Counted from the first letter of the stretch, positions 12,889 through 23,105 are shown. The stretch is 64,000 nucleotides of DNA from Planomicrobium stackebrandtii (GCF_030814955.1 NZ_JAUSWB010000001.1:610066-674065); one strand, 5' to 3'. Notes: generated by a model from the letters alone, not told the origin. Made by a program: numbers and translations.

Positions 12889-13796
12889 TCCTTGTCGCGA
12901 AGAGATTCCAGAAGTTCTGCAAATTCAGCCGGAGGCTCTGCAGAAAACTCCAGGTATTCCGCTGTTTTCGGATGAACAAATCCGATAACTTCCGCGTGAA
13001 GAGCTTGTCCCCCGACATCCATTGTTTTTTTCGGTCCGTATTTCGGATCGCCAACAAGCGGATAGCCGATGTATTTCATGTGGACACGAATTTGGTGGGT
13101 TCTTCCTGTTTCGAGACGGCATTCCACAAGCGTGAAGTTTCCAAAACGTTCCAATACGCGGAAATGCGTTACTGCATGCTTTCCTTTATCAACGATGGCC
13201 ATGTTCTGGCGCTCTTTTGGATCGCGTGCAATCGGTGCTTGGATCGTTCCTTTGTCGTGGGGAATATGGCCATGGACCAACGCTACGTACTTACGGGTAA
13301 CAGTCTTTTTCACTAATTGGTCAACCAGTGAAGTATGGGAAGCGTCATTTTTTGCCACCATCAACAAACCGGATGTATCCTTGTCGATTCTATGGACGAT
13401 TCCTGGGCGTACCACGCCATTTATGCCGGAAAGGTCCTGGCAATGATGCATCAAGCCATTAACCAACGTTCCATTGGCATGCCCTGGAGCTGGATGAACG
13501 ACCATACCTTTTGGTTTGTTGACGACAAGAACATCTTCGTCTTCATAGACGATCTCCAAATTCAGGTCTTCTGGCACGATATCCAGCTCTACAAGCTCTG
13601 GAGGCGTTACGATGATAATATCCTGCAAACGTACTTTGTAATTTGGTTTGACGGTAAGGCCATTAACTTTTACGGCACCATCTTTGACCCAATTGGCGAT
13701 CTGTGAACGCGACCATTCTTCATCTATCGACGACACAGCTTTATCTACTCGTTCGCCGGCCATTTCTTCTGTAATTTCAATCGTTAAATCTTCCAT
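12885..13796 (-). CDS. rluD: RluD-family 23S rRNA pseudouridine synthase
   Basis: Isomerises uridine to pseudouridine in 23S rRNA. The 303-residue protein has an N-terminal S4 RNA-binding domain (about residues 14-70) and the RluA-type catalytic domain with Asp138 in HRIDKDTSGL. The exact target (the RluD sites of helix 69, or another) cannot be told from sequence alone; the B. subtilis counterpart at this locus is ylyB. The start codon shares a base with the lspA stop, so translation is coupled to lspA. Confidence 0.9.
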   Translation of the reverse strand: MEDLTIEITEEMAGERVDKAVSSIDEEWSRSQIANWVKDGAVKVNGLTVKPNYKVRLQDIIIVTPPELVELDIVPEDLNLEIVYEDEDVLVVNKPKGMVVHPAPGHANGTLVNGLMHHCQDLSGINGVVRPGIVHRIDKDTSGLLMVAKNDASHTSLVDQLVKKTVTRKYVALVHGHIPHDKGTIQAPIARDPKERQNMAIVDKGKHAVTHFRVLERFGNFTLVECRLETGRTHQIRVHMKYIGYPLVGDPKYGPKKTMDVGGQALHAEVIGFVHPKTAEYLEFSAEPPAEFAELLESLRDKD

Positions 13797-14272
13797 TAAG
13801 ACACCTTTTTCTTTTGTTGTTTTTCGTCATAAATAATATAGATAATCATCAAAACGACACCGATCGTTAAAGCGGCATCAGCAACATTAAATATTGGAAA
13901 CTCGTAATTGATCACTGGAATCAGCACATCGACAAAATCGACGACTTCCCCGCGCACCATTCGATCGATAAAATTGCCGATCGCTCCGCCTAAGAGAATC
14001 ATCAAGCTTAACTGAAACAGGGGCTGCCCTTGTGCGTGTTTATGAAAATAGTAAAGAATTCCGATGATGACTGCCACGGTAATGATGCCAAACAGCCACA
14101 TCTGTCCCTCAAGCATTCCCCAGGCAGCACCACGGTTGCGATGCGAAAGCCAGCCAAGATAAGGTTCAATAACCGGAATCCGTTCACCCAGTTCCATATT
14201 TTTCAGGACCAGCCATTTCGTCCATTGATCTACTGCGATTATCAATAATGCGATTCCATAATAAATAAACAT
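13796..14272 (-). CDS. lspA: Lipoprotein signal peptidase (signal peptidase II)
   Basis: Cleaves the signal peptide of diacylglyceryl-modified prolipoproteins in the membrane. In 158 residues there are four hydrophobic segments and the two catalytic aspartates, Asp103 in GNFIDRM and Asp132 in FNVADA. A GGAGG ribosome binding site precedes the ATG. In B. subtilis the dksA-like gene ylyA lies between ileS and lspA; here lspA follows the ileS terminator directly. Confidence 0.96.
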   Translation of the reverse strand: MFIYYGIALLIIAVDQWTKWLVLKNMELGERIPVIEPYLGWLSHRNRGAAWGMLEGQMWLFGIITVAVIIGILYYFHKHAQGQPLFQLSLMILLGGAIGNFIDRMVRGEVVDFVDVLIPVINYEFPIFNVADAALTIGVVLMIIYIIYDEKQQKKKVS

Positions 14273-14334
14273 CCGTATCCTCCGTCAATTCATCAGTCAA
14301 TCTATTTTAACACAATGTCAGGGGAAAAAGTAAA

Positions 14335-14368
14335 GGTCTGAAAAACCGGAATCCCGGTTCTCCAGACC
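14335..14368 (-). terminator. Terminator downstream of ileS
   Basis: On the minus strand a stem of GGTCTG with CAGACC and AACCGG with CCGGTT is followed by a T-rich stretch (TTTACTTTTT). It separates ileS from lspA. Confidence 0.7.
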
Positions 14369-14395
14369 TCTTCTGTAGTTCAACCTATGTTTTTC

Positions 14396-17158
14396 TTAAG
14401 CGTATTGCTTTTCTACTACACTTGCGCAGCGAGGGCATAATGCCGGATGCGCTTCGCTTCTGCCGATTTCTTCTGAAATCGTCCAGCAACGTTCACATTT
14501 TTCGCCTTCTGCTTTTTCGACTGTAACCGAAACTTCGTTCAGCTTCACAGCGTGTTCCGGCGCCTGATCCTGTGTGCCGCCGTATTCGTATTTGGAAACG
14601 ATAAACAACTGGGCAAGATTTTCATCTGTCGAAGCGAGCAGCGTCGCCAATTCATCGTTGCCGTAAACAGTCACTTTTGCTTCCAGAGATTTGCCGATGG
14701 TTTTAGCGGCACGTGCTTCTTCCAGTGCTTTTAATACATCATCACGAACGTCCATGAAACGGCTCCATTTTTCATTCAAGCCTTCAAACACTGGACTTGA
14801 AACTGCTTCTGGGAAGTCGGTCAACTGGACACTTTCTTCTTCAACAAAGCTCAAGTAAGACCACAGCTCATCAGCTGTATGCGGAATGATTGGTGCTGAC
14901 AGCTTCAAGATCGCCATCAATGAATCGAACATAACGGTCTGCATGGCACGGCGGTGCAAGTTATCTGCACTTTCGATATAAACAACATCTTTTGCCACAT
15001 CCAAGTAGAACGAACTCAAATCATTTGCACAGTAATTGTTCAATGCGTGATAGATGGTCGAGAATTCGTAGGTTTCGTATGCTTTGCGCACCGTTTCTAC
15101 CATCTTCTGCAATTTCATCGCCATGTATTGATCCATTTCGCGCATGTCTTCAAATGCTACCCGGTGCTCTTTTTCATTAAAGTCAGCCAAGTTCCCGTGA
15201 AGGAATTTCAGCGTGTTGCGGATTTTGCGGTAAACTTCCGATACTTGCTTAAAGTTCTCGTCAGAAACACGGACATCCGCCGTATAGTCTACAGAAGCAA
15301 CCCAAAGTCGCAGGATATCTGCACCCATCTGGTTCATCACTTTTGCTGGCACGATGACATTTCCAAGTGATTTGCTCATTTTGCGGCCGTTGCCGTCAAG
15401 CGTAAAGCCGTGGCTTAAGATGCCTTTGTAAGGCGCGATGCCATTGATTGCGACGCTCGTAGTCAACGAGGAGTTGAACCAGCCGCGGTATTGGTCAGAT
15501 CCTTCCAGGTAAAGGTCTGCCGGATATTGAAGATCTTCGCGTTCATCAAGGACGCTTTGGTGAGATGATCCTGAATCGAACCAAACATCCATGATGTCCA
15601 TCTCTTTTGTGAACAAGCCGTTCGGGCTGCTTGGATGCGTGAATCCGGGCGGCAATAATTCTGCAGCTGGACGTTCGAACCAAACATTCGATCCTTTTTC
15701 ACGGAACAAATCAGCGATATGGGCAATGGTTTCTTCTGTGATGACAGGATCGCCATTTTCAGCGTAGAATACCGGAATCGGAACGCCCCATACACGCTGG
15801 CGCGAAATATTCCAATCTCCACGGTCGCGCAGCATATTGAACAGGCGCGTTTCGCCCCATGCCGGCGTGAATGAAGTTTCTTTGATAGCTTTCAGAATTT
15901 GGTCTCGGAAAGCATCGATTGATACAAACCACTGAGCCGTTGCACGGTAGATGACCGGCTTTTTCGTCCGCCAGTCATGCGGATACGAGTGCGTGATAAA
16001 CGAAAGTTTCTCAAGAGCACCTGCATTATCCAGCGCTTCCGTGATTGATTTATTTGCTTTGTCGTAGAACTCGCCTTCAAATCCAGGCGCTTCGTCAGTC
16101 ATGACTCCGCGTTCATCGACCGGACAAAGAACGTCCAATCCATATTTCTTGCCGATCAGGAAATCATCTTCCCCGTGGCCAGGAGCCGTATGGACGCAGC
16201 CTGTACCAGAATCAGTCGTAACGTGATCGCCAAGCATAACCAGTGAAGTGCGGTCATATAATGGATGCTTCGCCAAGATATGCTCCATTTCAGCACCTTT
16301 TAATACTCGGACAACTTCGTAATCTGTCCAGCCCAATTCTTCCGCAACTTCCTTTAAAAGTTCCTGCGCAATGATATACAGGGATCCGTTAACGGAAACC
16401 TCCGCATAGTCCAATTTGGCATGCACAGAAATCCCCAGGTTTGCCGGGATTGTCCAAGGAGTTGTGGTCCAGATCACCAAGTTCGTGCCTTCAGCCAATA
16501 CGCCTTTGCCATCAGTGACGGGGAAAGATACATAAATTGATGGTGATTTTTTATCGTGGTATTCGATTTCTGCTTCAGCAAGTGATGATTCACTTGATGG
16601 AGACCAGTAAACCGGCTTTAACCCTTTATAGATATAGCCTTTATTGGCCATTTTGCCAAACACTTCAATTTGGCGGGCTTCGTATGCCGGCTTTAACGTC
16701 ACATATGGATTTTCCCAGTCGCCGCGGACACCGATGCGTTTGAATTGTGAGCGCTGGCTGTCGATCTGCTGATAGGCATATTCTTCACATAGTTTGCGGA
16801 ACTCTGCCAATGACATTTCTTTGCGGTTTACGCCTTTATTCGTCAAAGCCTGTTCAATCGGCAATCCGTGTGTATCCCAGCCCGGAACGTATGGTGCGTG
16901 GAAGCCCATCATCGAACGGGAGCGGACGATCATATCTTTTAGTACTTTGTTCAGTGCATGGCCCATATGCAAATCGCCGTTTGCATAGGGAGGACCATCA
17001 TGAAGAATAAAGAAGGGACGGCCTTTTGTCCGATCCAATACTTTTTTGTAGATGTCCATTTCTTCCCATTTCTGTTGCATTTCCGGTTCCCGGTTCGGCA
17101 AATTGCCGCGCATCGGAAAATCTGTTTTCGGCATCAATAACGTATCTTTGTATTCCAT
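14396..17158 (-). CDS. ileS: Isoleucyl-tRNA synthetase
   Basis: Charges tRNA-Ile and edits valine. The 920-residue class I enzyme has the HIGH-type motif as HMGH at residues 64-67, the KMSKS loop in [10 protein letters not shown] near 600, a CP1 editing domain between them, and a C-terminal zinc finger (CERCW...CPRC) near residues 883-905. The start at 17158 gives [14 protein letters not shown] and lies seven bases from AGGAGG; two further in-frame ATGs upstream sit on or before that site. Expression is controlled by a T-box leader. Confidence 0.97.
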   Translation of the reverse strand: MEYKDTLLMPKTDFPMRGNLPNREPEMQQKWEEMDIYKKVLDRTKGRPFFILHDGPPYANGDLHMGHALNKVLKDMIVRSRSMMGFHAPYVPGWDTHGLPIEQALTNKGVNRKEMSLAEFRKLCEEYAYQQIDSQRSQFKRIGVRGDWENPYVTLKPAYEARQIEVFGKMANKGYIYKGLKPVYWSPSSESSLAEAEIEYHDKKSPSIYVSFPVTDGKGVLAEGTNLVIWTTTPWTIPANLGISVHAKLDYAEVSVNGSLYIIAQELLKEVAEELGWTDYEVVRVLKGAEMEHILAKHPLYDRTSLVMLGDHVTTDSGTGCVHTAPGHGEDDFLIGKKYGLDVLCPVDERGVMTDEAPGFEGEFYDKANKSITEALDNAGALEKLSFITHSYPHDWRTKKPVIYRATAQWFVSIDAFRDQILKAIKETSFTPAWGETRLFNMLRDRGDWNISRQRVWGVPIPVFYAENGDPVITEETIAHIADLFREKGSNVWFERPAAELLPPGFTHPSSPNGLFTKEMDIMDVWFDSGSSHQSVLDEREDLQYPADLYLEGSDQYRGWFNSSLTTSVAINGIAPYKGILSHGFTLDGNGRKMSKSLGNVIVPAKVMNQMGADILRLWVASVDYTADVRVSDENFKQVSEVYRKIRNTLKFLHGNLADFNEKEHRVAFEDMREMDQYMAMKLQKMVETVRKAYETYEFSTIYHALNNYCANDLSSFYLDVAKDVVYIESADNLHRRAMQTVMFDSLMAILKLSAPIIPHTADELWSYLSFVEEESVQLTDFPEAVSSPVFEGLNEKWSRFMDVRDDVLKALEEARAAKTIGKSLEAKVTVYGNDELATLLASTDENLAQLFIVSKYEYGGTQDQAPEHAVKLNEVSVTVEKAEGEKCERCWTISEEIGRSEAHPALCPRCASVVEKQYA

Positions 17159-17182
17159 TTCCATTCCTCCTGTAGGCATAAT

Positions 17183-17421
17183 AAAAAGCCCCCATCCCTG
17201 GAAAGGGACGAGAAGCTTAGACTCGCGGTACCACCCTTGTTGCAGCTAGATAGCTGCCACTCGATCACCGTAACGTGGCGTAGACGGAATTGGATACTGT
17301 CGTTCACCAATTCTGCTCAAGAGTGATTTTCGTCCATGCGTTCGTGCCAGGCTCTCACTGTCCCTGGTTCGCTTTACCGTCCTGCATGGCTTACTGTCTC
17401 TATCTGTGCGTTTTTTTGTAT
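17183..17421 (-). promoter_or_regulatory. T-box leader of ileS
   Basis: The conserved T-box sequence AAGGGTGGTACCGCG is present on the minus strand at 17224-17238. It is followed by a terminator hairpin (CGTCCCT at 17204-17210 with AGGGATG at 17193-17199) and a T run at 17183-17187. A candidate isoleucine specifier codon ATC lies at 17325-17327 in a GAAAATCAC context on the 3' side of stem I. Uncharged tRNA-Ile would stabilise the antiterminator. The specifier assignment is inferred. Confidence 0.92.
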
Positions 17422-17427
17422 GTCGTA

Positions 17428-17456
17428 ATTATAGAAGCAGAAAGTCTCAGAGTCAA
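17428..17456 (-). promoter_or_regulatory. Sigma-A promoter of ileS
   Basis: TTGACT (17451-17456) and TATAAT (17428-17433) on the minus strand are spaced by 17 bases. The -35 box overlaps the end of divIVA, and the predicted start near 17421 begins the T-box leader. Confidence 0.8.
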
Positions 17457-17974
17457 GAGTTCGACTCTTCTTTATCCTTCTCAATCTTCTCGAGATTTTG
17501 TGTATCAATGTCATATTCGAGCAATGTTTCCCAATCATCTGTTTCGATCAAATCCAATTGGGCTTCAACCAGCATTTTAAAGCGATTTTTGAAAATGCGT
17601 GATTGCTTTTTCAGCTCTTCGATTTCTTGAGCGATGCGGCGTGCTTTTGTCAAAGATTCATTGACGATGCGGTCTGCATTTTTCTCCGCTTCCTTGATGA
17701 TCAATTCGGCTTCTTTTTGTGAGTTGCGGCGAACTTCTTCTGAAGCTTCCTGAGCGACAAAAATCGATTTTTGCAACGTCGATTCGATTGTATTAAAATG
17801 TCCAACCCGTTCATCGGTTGTCCGCAACCGTTCTTCCAGGGTCGACTTGTCTTTCAACAGAATTTCATAATCTCTCATGATCTGTTCCAGGAATTCATTT
17901 ACTTCATCTTCCTGATATCCTCGGAATGCTCGGCTGAATTCTTTGTTATGTATATCTAACGGGGATAATGGCAT
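17453..17974 (-). CDS. divIVA: Cell division / polarity protein DivIVA
   Basis: Membrane-curvature-sensing coiled-coil protein that gathers at septa and poles. Of 173 residues, 1-60 form the lipid-binding domain (MPLSPLDIHNKEFSRAF, GYQEDEVNEFL) and the remainder is a long heptad-patterned coiled coil. The C-terminal tail is acidic and short. Its position between ylmH and ileS matches B. subtilis. Confidence 0.96.
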   Translation of the reverse strand: MPLSPLDIHNKEFSRAFRGYQEDEVNEFLEQIMRDYEILLKDKSTLEERLRTTDERVGHFNTIESTLQKSIFVAQEASEEVRRNSQKEAELIIKEAEKNADRIVNESLTKARRIAQEIEELKKQSRIFKNRFKMLVEAQLDLIETDDWETLLEYDIDTQNLEKIEKDKEESNS

Positions 17975-18012
17975 TGAGTAAACCTCTCCTTAACTTGTCA
18001 TCTTATCTTCCT

Positions 18013-18041
18013 ATTATACAGTTCATGGCACTAAATTTCAG
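18013..18041 (-). promoter_or_regulatory. Candidate promoter of divIVA
   Basis: A perfect TATAAT (18013-18018) with a weaker -35 box CTGAAA (18036-18041) at 17-base spacing lies in the ylmH-divIVA gap on the minus strand. It would give divIVA transcription independent of the upstream cluster. Confidence 0.5.
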
Positions 18042-18068
18042 TATTATTTCGGATTTTTTAAAAGCCGC

Positions 18069-18854
18069 CTATTTTTTTGCTTCCAGGCGGCCGACCTGCA
18101 ACCGGACTTTGTCCTTTTTCGTGCGGCCTTCGATCATGATCAACCGGACTCGGCCATAGCCTCTTGAAGAAATCATATCTGATTCATGCAGCTCGAATGA
18201 TGGCTGCTCTTGCATGGTCCAATTGACTTTCACTTTTCCACCGTGTATCAGCGCAGACGCTTTTTGCCTGGAAATATTATAGACCGAACTCATAACCGTA
18301 TCCAACCGCATTGAGCTGACCGTATACGACTCTTCGGTCCACTCTTCACTCGTTTCAATCAATTCAACTGCATCAGACACTTCATTTAGTTGCACCTTCA
18401 CCTTCGCGGCGCTGACAAAATTGCTTTGCAGATATGGACTGATTTCATTCATCACTGCAAGCTGGACGCGTTCATTATCTATGCGGATATCACCAAATTT
18501 ACTGCGGTCGAGTCCGAGTGACATCAATGACCCTAAAATATCAGGATGGCGCAAATTAACGAATTTTGAAGGGTATTTCAATTCAAAGACCGTTGTATTG
18601 AAATCTTCCTGCTGCGGTTCAAAATAAGAAGGATACAGCAGCACCCGTTGCCTTTCTGCATCTTTGAAAGTTCCCGAAGACATCATTTTCACATCACTCG
18701 ATCCCATCACGGCTTCTACGATAAAACGCTGGCGGGGATCCAAAAAATCCGTCAGCTTCGGCGAATAGCGGTCTTCCACTTCACGAAGCCACCCTGATGC
18801 TTGTTCGATAAACTGCTGCTCTTCTTTTCTGAAATGCTGAAATATCTCTTCCAT
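18069..18854 (-). CDS. ylmH: S4-domain RNA-binding protein YlmH
   Basis: A 261-residue protein of the YlmH family with an N-terminal region of mixed structure (HFRKEEQQFIEQA...), a central ferredoxin-like part and an S4 RNA-binding domain at about residues 184-245 (LDTVMSSVYNISRQKASALI). S4 proteins of this type bind structured RNA; recent work on the family points to rescue of stalled ribosomal large subunits. It lies in the conserved sepF-ylmG-ylmH-divIVA order. An AAGGAG ribosome binding site precedes the ATG. Confidence 0.9.
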   Translation of the reverse strand: MEEIFQHFRKEEQQFIEQASGWLREVEDRYSPKLTDFLDPRQRFIVEAVMGSSDVKMMSSGTFKDAERQRVLLYPSYFEPQQEDFNTTVFELKYPSKFVNLRHPDILGSLMSLGLDRSKFGDIRIDNERVQLAVMNEISPYLQSNFVSAAKVKVQLNEVSDAVELIETSEEWTEESYTVSSMRLDTVMSSVYNISRQKASALIHGGKVKVNWTMQEQPSFELHESDMISSRGYGRVRLIMIEGRTKKDKVRLQVGRLEAKK

Positions 18855-18888
18855 CTAGATTCTCCTTCACATATGATAAGTTCTTCAA

Positions 18889-18914
18889 GAAAAAAACCTC
18901 ACATACGTGAGGTT
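18889..18914 (-). terminator. Hairpin terminator after ylmG
   Basis: AACCTCAC pairs with GTGAGGTT (18895-18902 with 18907-18914) and is followed by Ts on the minus strand. It sits just past the ylmG stop and may attenuate readthrough into ylmH. Confidence 0.7.
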
Positions 18915-18919
18915 TTGAG

Positions 18920-19183
18920 TTAAATGAGATAACCGGCCAATACGACAATACCTTGGCTCGCTAAGCTTAAAGTGAAAATTGCTACAATCGGAGAAATATC
19001 AATCATACCGATTGGCGGGATAAAGCGTCTGAATATATCCAGATAGGGATCCGTAATTTTAGAAATCAGTTGGCCGAAGCCCGATTCTTTAATGCTAGGC
19101 ACCCAGCTCATGAATACACTGACAATCAGAATATAGAAATAGATGTTAATGGCCGAAAGCAATAGATTAATCAGAACTATCAT
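18920..19183 (-). CDS. ylmG: YggT-family membrane protein YlmG
   Basis: An 87-residue membrane protein with two hydrophobic segments (about residues 1-25 and 62-85) flanking the conserved WVPSIKESGFGQLI...PYLDIFRRFIPPIG region of the YggT family. Members are linked to cell and plastid division by gene context, but their biochemical action is unknown. It follows sepF closely. The AGAGGGGTG ribosome binding site is rather far from the ATG at 19183. Confidence 0.9.
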   Translation of the reverse strand: MIVLINLLLSAINIYFYILIVSVFMSWVPSIKESGFGQLISKITDPYLDIFRRFIPPIGMIDISPIVAIFTLSLASQGIVVLAGYLI

Positions 19184-19203
19184 AGTATTTTATGGCACCC
19201 CTC

Positions 19204-19686
19204 TTATTGTTGATCATCGTAATAATAATCTGAAATGGCGCCATCCACTTCAACAGTGTCTGGTACACAGAGGAAGATGTCAGTTCCAATGCGTTGAATG
19301 TCTCCGCCAAGGGCATAGACTGTTCCGCTCAAAAAGTCGATGATCCGAAGACCTTGATCTTTTTCAATGCGCTGAAGATTAACAACTACAGCCTGCTTGC
19401 TTTTCAGGCTCTCTGCAATATCCTGTGCTTCAGCGTAAACTCTTGGTTCCGCCAAGCTGACTTTTGAAGATTTTGAAGCACTCTGCAAACTGACTAAATT
19501 AGGCACAATGGTCTCCTCCACTTTCTGGCGCCGTTCTTTCGGTGCTTTTTTCGGCTCTTGAACTGCTGGAGCCGGTTTTTCATACCTCGGAGCTGGCTTT
19601 TGTTGTGGTGCAGGCTGTTCCCGCACTGGTTCTTCTTCATATTCATCTAAATAAAAGAAATTTTTGAATTTGTTTTTAACACTCAT
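19204..19686 (-). CDS. sepF: Cell division protein SepF
   Basis: FtsZ-binding membrane anchor that bundles FtsZ protofilaments at the septum. In 160 residues there is an N-terminal amphipathic membrane-binding segment ([17 protein letters not shown]), a Pro/Lys/Gln-rich linker (about 20-60), and the C-terminal SepF core (about 68-150, [19 protein letters not shown]). The start overlaps the yggS stop as ATGA. Its place beside ftsZ matches its role. Confidence 0.95.
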   Translation of the reverse strand: MSVKNKFKNFFYLDEYEEEPVREQPAPQQKPAPRYEKPAPAVQEPKKAPKERRQKVEETIVPNLVSLQSASKSSKVSLAEPRVYAEAQDIAESLKSKQAVVVNLQRIEKDQGLRIIDFLSGTVYALGGDIQRIGTDIFLCVPDTVEVDGAISDYYYDDQQ

Positions 19687-20354
19687 TGCTTTGCCTCACT
19701 TTCCGACCCGACTAACGCTGTTCCAATTCGGACAAAACTTGCCCCTTCTTGTGCAGCGATTAAGTAGTCATTGGACATGCCCATAGAGCACTCTGTGCAT
19801 GGTGCATGGGTCCAGTGTTTTTCTGATATTTGGAGTTGGAGTAACTTTAATCCTTTAAAAGCTTCGCGAATAACCAACTCATCTGTGGTATTTGGTGCCA
19901 TCGTCATCAATCCAACTACTTGAATTTTATCATATTGCTTCAAAGATTCGATAAAATCAATTGTTTCACTAGGTGAGAGCCCACTTTTTGACTCTTCGCC
20001 TGAAACATTAACTTGCACAAAACACTTTACTTGTCTGATTGCCCGTTTTTGTATTTCTTTCGCCAAACTTAGGCGATCCAATGAATGTAAATAATCAATT
20101 TCATTGATAACATCTTTTACTTTTCTTGTTTGCAGATTGCCAATAAAGTGCCAAGACACATCTTCGACAATAGTTTCAAGTTTTTGCGCTAAACCCTCCG
20201 GGCGGTTTTCCCCTAAATGGCGAATTCCCGCATGGATTGCTTCCTGCGTGCGATCTACGCCAACTTGCTTCGTAACTGCAATAATTTGTATACCATCTCT
20301 CACAGTGTTTAGCTGCTCTGTAATTTCTTTAAAGACTGGTTTTATTGGTTTCAT
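19683..20354 (-). CDS. YggS/YlmE family PLP-homeostasis protein
   Basis: A 223-residue single-domain PLP-binding barrel related to alanine racemase domain 1. The PLP lysine lies in IIAVTKQV (about residue 29), and [18 protein letters not shown] and GLMTMAP are family signatures. Members maintain pyridoxal phosphate and amino-acid balance without a known catalytic reaction. B. subtilis names this gene ylmE; ylmD, normally its neighbour, is absent here. A good promoter precedes it, so it heads a short operon with sepF, ylmG and ylmH. Confidence 0.92.
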   Translation of the reverse strand: MKPIKPVFKEITEQLNTVRDGIQIIAVTKQVGVDRTQEAIHAGIRHLGENRPEGLAQKLETIVEDVSWHFIGNLQTRKVKDVINEIDYLHSLDRLSLAKEIQKRAIRQVKCFVQVNVSGEESKSGLSPSETIDFIESLKQYDKIQVVGLMTMAPNTTDELVIREAFKGLKLLQLQISEKHWTHAPCTECSMGMSNDYLIAAQEGASFVRIGTALVGSESEAKQ

Positions 20355-20386
20355 GCATTCACAACTTTTCTATAGAAGTCCAGTAT

Positions 20387-20415
20387 ATTGTAACAAGATT
20401 TGGCTAATTTATCAA
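20387..20415 (-). promoter_or_regulatory. Promoter of the yggS-sepF-ylmG-ylmH operon
   Basis: TTGATA (20410-20415) and TACAAT (20387-20392) on the minus strand have 17-base spacing and lie between the ftsZ terminator and yggS. Confidence 0.7.
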
Positions 20416-20430
20416 TCGAGCCCATTGCCG

Positions 20431-20461
20431 AAAAAAAAAACAGCTGCCCAACCGGCAGCTG
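20431..20461 (-). terminator. Terminator of ftsZ
   Basis: CAGCTGCC pairs with GGCAGCTG (20441-20448 with 20454-20461), followed on the minus strand by ten Ts. It closes the ftsA-ftsZ transcript. Confidence 0.85.
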
Positions 20462-20467
20462 TTCGGA

Positions 20468-21661
20468 TTAACGTCTCTTTTGACGATTGCGTAAAAATGT
20501 TGGAATATCCAATGCATCATCATTATTTTTTTCCTGTCTTTGCGGTTCCTGATTGTAGTAAGGAGGCTGTTCTTCACGGCGCTGCTCGTCGCGGCGTTGA
20601 TCTTCGCGGCGTGCATCACGGATCGAAGGTGCCGGAGACTGCTGTTGAATCGATTGAACTCGGCTTGAATTCAATCCAGATCCTCTAGGCGTTCTTGGCT
20701 GCAGCTGCTCTTCGTTAAAACCAGTAGCAATAACGGTCACGATAATTTCGTCTTTCAAGTTATCGTTGATAACAGATCCGAAAATCATGTTTACTTCTTC
20801 ATCAGAAGCTGAAGCTACGATATCCGCTGCTTCCTGCACTTCATAAAGGCTAAGGTTTGAACCGCCAGTGATGTTCATCAAGACGCCTTTTGCTCCATCA
20901 ACAGAAACTTCAAGCAATGGACTTGAAACAGCTTTCTTAGCCGCTTCTGAAGCACGGTTTTCTCCTGAAGAAACCCCGATTCCCATCAATGCAGATCCCT
21001 TGTTCGACATGATTGTTTTAACATCGGCAAAATCCAGGTTGATCAATCCAGGTACGGCGATCAAATCGGAAATACCGGATACACCTTGGCGAAGCACGTT
21101 ATCCGCTTCACGGAATGCTTCAAGCATTGGTGTGTTTTTGTCAACAATTTCAAGAAGGCGATCATTTGGAATGACGATCAACGTATCAACCGACTCTTTC
21201 ATGGTAGAAATGCCGCCGATTGCCTGCGTAGAACGCTTACGTCCCTCGAAAGTAAATGGACGCGTTACAACACCTACAGTTAATGCGCCAAGCTCTTTAG
21301 CGATTCCAGCAATTACAGGTGCTGCACCAGTACCCGTACCGCCGCCCATTCCAGCTGTGACGAAAACCATATCCGCTCCACGAAGAGCTTCTTCGATCTG
21401 CTCTTTGCTTTCTTCTGCCGCTTTTTTCCCTACATCAGGGTTAGCACCGGCACCAAGTCCACGCGTAAGTTTTCCGCCAATTTGTAAGCGCACTTCCGCT
21501 TTAGATAAGTTTAAAGCTTGTGCATCCGTATTTACAGCAATAAATTCTACACCTTGAACTCCGTGTTCAATCATACGGTTTACAGCATTGTTACCGCCGC
21601 CGCCTACACCAATAACTTTTATTACGGCCAGTGCGTCAATATTTGTATCAAATTCCAACAT
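20468..21661 (-). CDS. ftsZ: Cell division GTPase FtsZ
   Basis: Tubulin-like GTPase that forms the Z ring. The 397-residue protein has the tubulin signature GGGTGTG at residues 106-112, the T7 loop [11 protein letters not shown] near 207-217, and the conserved C-terminal peptide [13 protein letters not shown] at 385-397, the docking site for FtsA and SepF. The linker before it (about 320-384) is rich in Arg, Glu, Gln and Asp. A strong AGGAGG site precedes the ATG. In spore formers the spoIIGA-sigE-sigG genes follow ftsZ; here a terminator and yggS follow directly. Confidence 0.98.
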   Translation of the reverse strand: MLEFDTNIDALAVIKVIGVGGGGNNAVNRMIEHGVQGVEFIAVNTDAQALNLSKAEVRLQIGGKLTRGLGAGANPDVGKKAAEESKEQIEEALRGADMVFVTAGMGGGTGTGAAPVIAGIAKELGALTVGVVTRPFTFEGRKRSTQAIGGISTMKESVDTLIVIPNDRLLEIVDKNTPMLEAFREADNVLRQGVSGISDLIAVPGLINLDFADVKTIMSNKGSALMGIGVSSGENRASEAAKKAVSSPLLEVSVDGAKGVLMNITGGSNLSLYEVQEAADIVASASDEEVNMIFGSVINDNLKDEIIVTVIATGFNEEQLQPRTPRGSGLNSSRVQSIQQQSPAPSIRDARREDQRRDEQRREEQPPYYNQEPQRQEKNNDDALDIPTFLRNRQKRR

Positions 21662-21719
21662 TCTTTTTCCTCCTAAAATTGCTTAGCTTTTGTAGTACAA
21701 GCTAGATACAATGTTGATT

Positions 21720-23003
21720 TTATTCAAAGAATCGATCAAACATCTTCTTGGCTTTAGTTACGACACCATCAGAATTTTGTTTTGGCTGCTTTTGTTTCTT
21801 AGGCTGCTGTACTTCTTGATGCTCAATTTTTGCAGTTCCAGAAACAGCTCCGCCATTGCCCACCCGGCCATAGAAAACATCTTCCATGTACGCATATTGA
21901 ATCAAGCCAACTGCTGTCGTATATTGAGGTTCACGGACACCGATAAATTCCGGAGTAAACAAACGGACACGAGTCTGCAAAATATTGCGGGCCAGTTCAG
22001 GCAAGCCATCTAACTTAGCCATGCCACCTGTTAAAACGACTCCTCCTGGCAGGTCTTGAACACCCAGTCGGTAAAACTCATCCAAAATCAGTTCGAAAAG
22101 TTCTTCCAGGCGAACCCCGATTATTTCAGATATGTATTTTTGGTTATACTGTTCTGTAGAATCCGATCCGATGACTGGAACTTCAAAAACTTCATCTTCT
22201 GAAGCATCTTCGAAAAATGCGTGGCCATGTTCGAGTTTAATTTTTTCAGCTTGATCCGTCGGTGTCTTTAAAATGATGGACAAATCTTTTGTAACGTGGT
22301 CGCCTCCAACTGGAATTACAGAAGAAGCAGTCAAATGGCCGTCTTGGAAGATAGCAATAGAAGTAGAGCCCCCACCGATATCGATACACGCTGTTCCATG
22401 ATTTTTTTCGTCTTCAGTCAATGCATAGCTTCCTGCAGCAAGCGGCTGTACGTAAATATCACGAATTTCAAGCCCTGCTCTTTCTACACAACGCAGCACG
22501 TTATGCAAAATTGTTTTAGAAGTTGTCACCATTGTACCATCCATTTCAAGGCGGATACCAATCATGCCCCGAGGATCTTTGATTTCACCCAAATGATCAA
22601 CAACGTATTGTTCAGGAATAATGTTGACCAATTCACGTTCCGGTGGAATCGACATAACTTGTGCCGCTTCTAATACACGGTCCAGGTCATCATCAGTAAT
22701 TTCCCGGTTTTCACTGTTCACTGCCACAATTCCTTTAACAGGCTGAAGGACCGCTTTGTTGGCTGGTATTCCAAGAACCACTTCGTGGATTGATTTGCCG
22801 ATCATGCGCTCTGCCTGATCGACAGCTTTTTTAATGGACTGCACAGTTGCATCTATGTCAACAATCGCACCTTTTTTAATTCCATTAGATTTTACATTTC
22901 CGACGCCGATTACATTTAGCGACTTGTTGGCCATTTCTCCGATTAGTACTTTAACGGATGACGAACCGATGTCTAGACTTACGTATAATTCTGATTGACC
23001 CAA
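21720..23003 (-). CDS. ftsA: Cell division protein FtsA
   Basis: Actin-like ATPase that tethers FtsZ to the membrane. In 427 residues, the N-terminal LDIGSSSVKVLIGE is phosphate-1, ACIDIGGGSTSIAIF is phosphate-2, and the C-terminal amphipathic helix VTKAKKMFDRFFE is the membrane target; the Gln/Lys-rich stretch before it is a linker. The start is a TTG at 23003 with AGGAGGTG seven bases upstream. It is 58 bases ahead of ftsZ and co-transcribed with it. Confidence 0.96.
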   Translation of the reverse strand: MGQSELYVSLDIGSSSVKVLIGEMANKSLNVIGVGNVKSNGIKKGAIVDIDATVQSIKKAVDQAERMIGKSIHEVVLGIPANKAVLQPVKGIVAVNSENREITDDDLDRVLEAAQVMSIPPERELVNIIPEQYVVDHLGEIKDPRGMIGIRLEMDGTMVTTSKTILHNVLRCVERAGLEIRDIYVQPLAAGSYALTEDEKNHGTACIDIGGGSTSIAIFQDGHLTASSVIPVGGDHVTKDLSIILKTPTDQAEKIKLEHGHAFFEDASEDEVFEVPVIGSDSTEQYNQKYISEIIGVRLEELFELILDEFYRLGVQDLPGGVVLTGGMAKLDGLPELARNILQTRVRLFTPEFIGVREPQYTTAVGLIQYAYMEDVFYGRVGNGGAVSGTAKIEHQEVQQPKKQKQPKQNSDGVVTKAKKMFDRFFE

Positions 23004-23038
23004 TTCGTGGCACCTCCTTATTAAACTGCTGTACTTAT

Positions 23039-23067
23039 ATTCTATTGTAAATTATGCACCTTGTCTA
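23039..23067 (-). promoter_or_regulatory. Candidate ftsA-ftsZ promoter
   Basis: TAGACA (23062-23067) and TAGAAT (23039-23044) are 17 bases apart on the minus strand. An overlapping alternative is TTGCGA (23074-23079) with CATAAT (23051-23056), also at 17 bases. A promoter ahead of ftsA is known in B. subtilis; which pair is used here is not decidable by eye. Confidence 0.45.
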
Positions 23068-23105
23068 AGAAAATCGCAAAACTTAGAAAAATTTCCTTTG
23101 ATTAT

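Noticed and set aside
20868..21557. Long open frame antisense to ftsZ
   Set aside because: It mirrors the codon structure of ftsZ on the opposite strand; no promoter or ribosome binding site and no recognisable domain.
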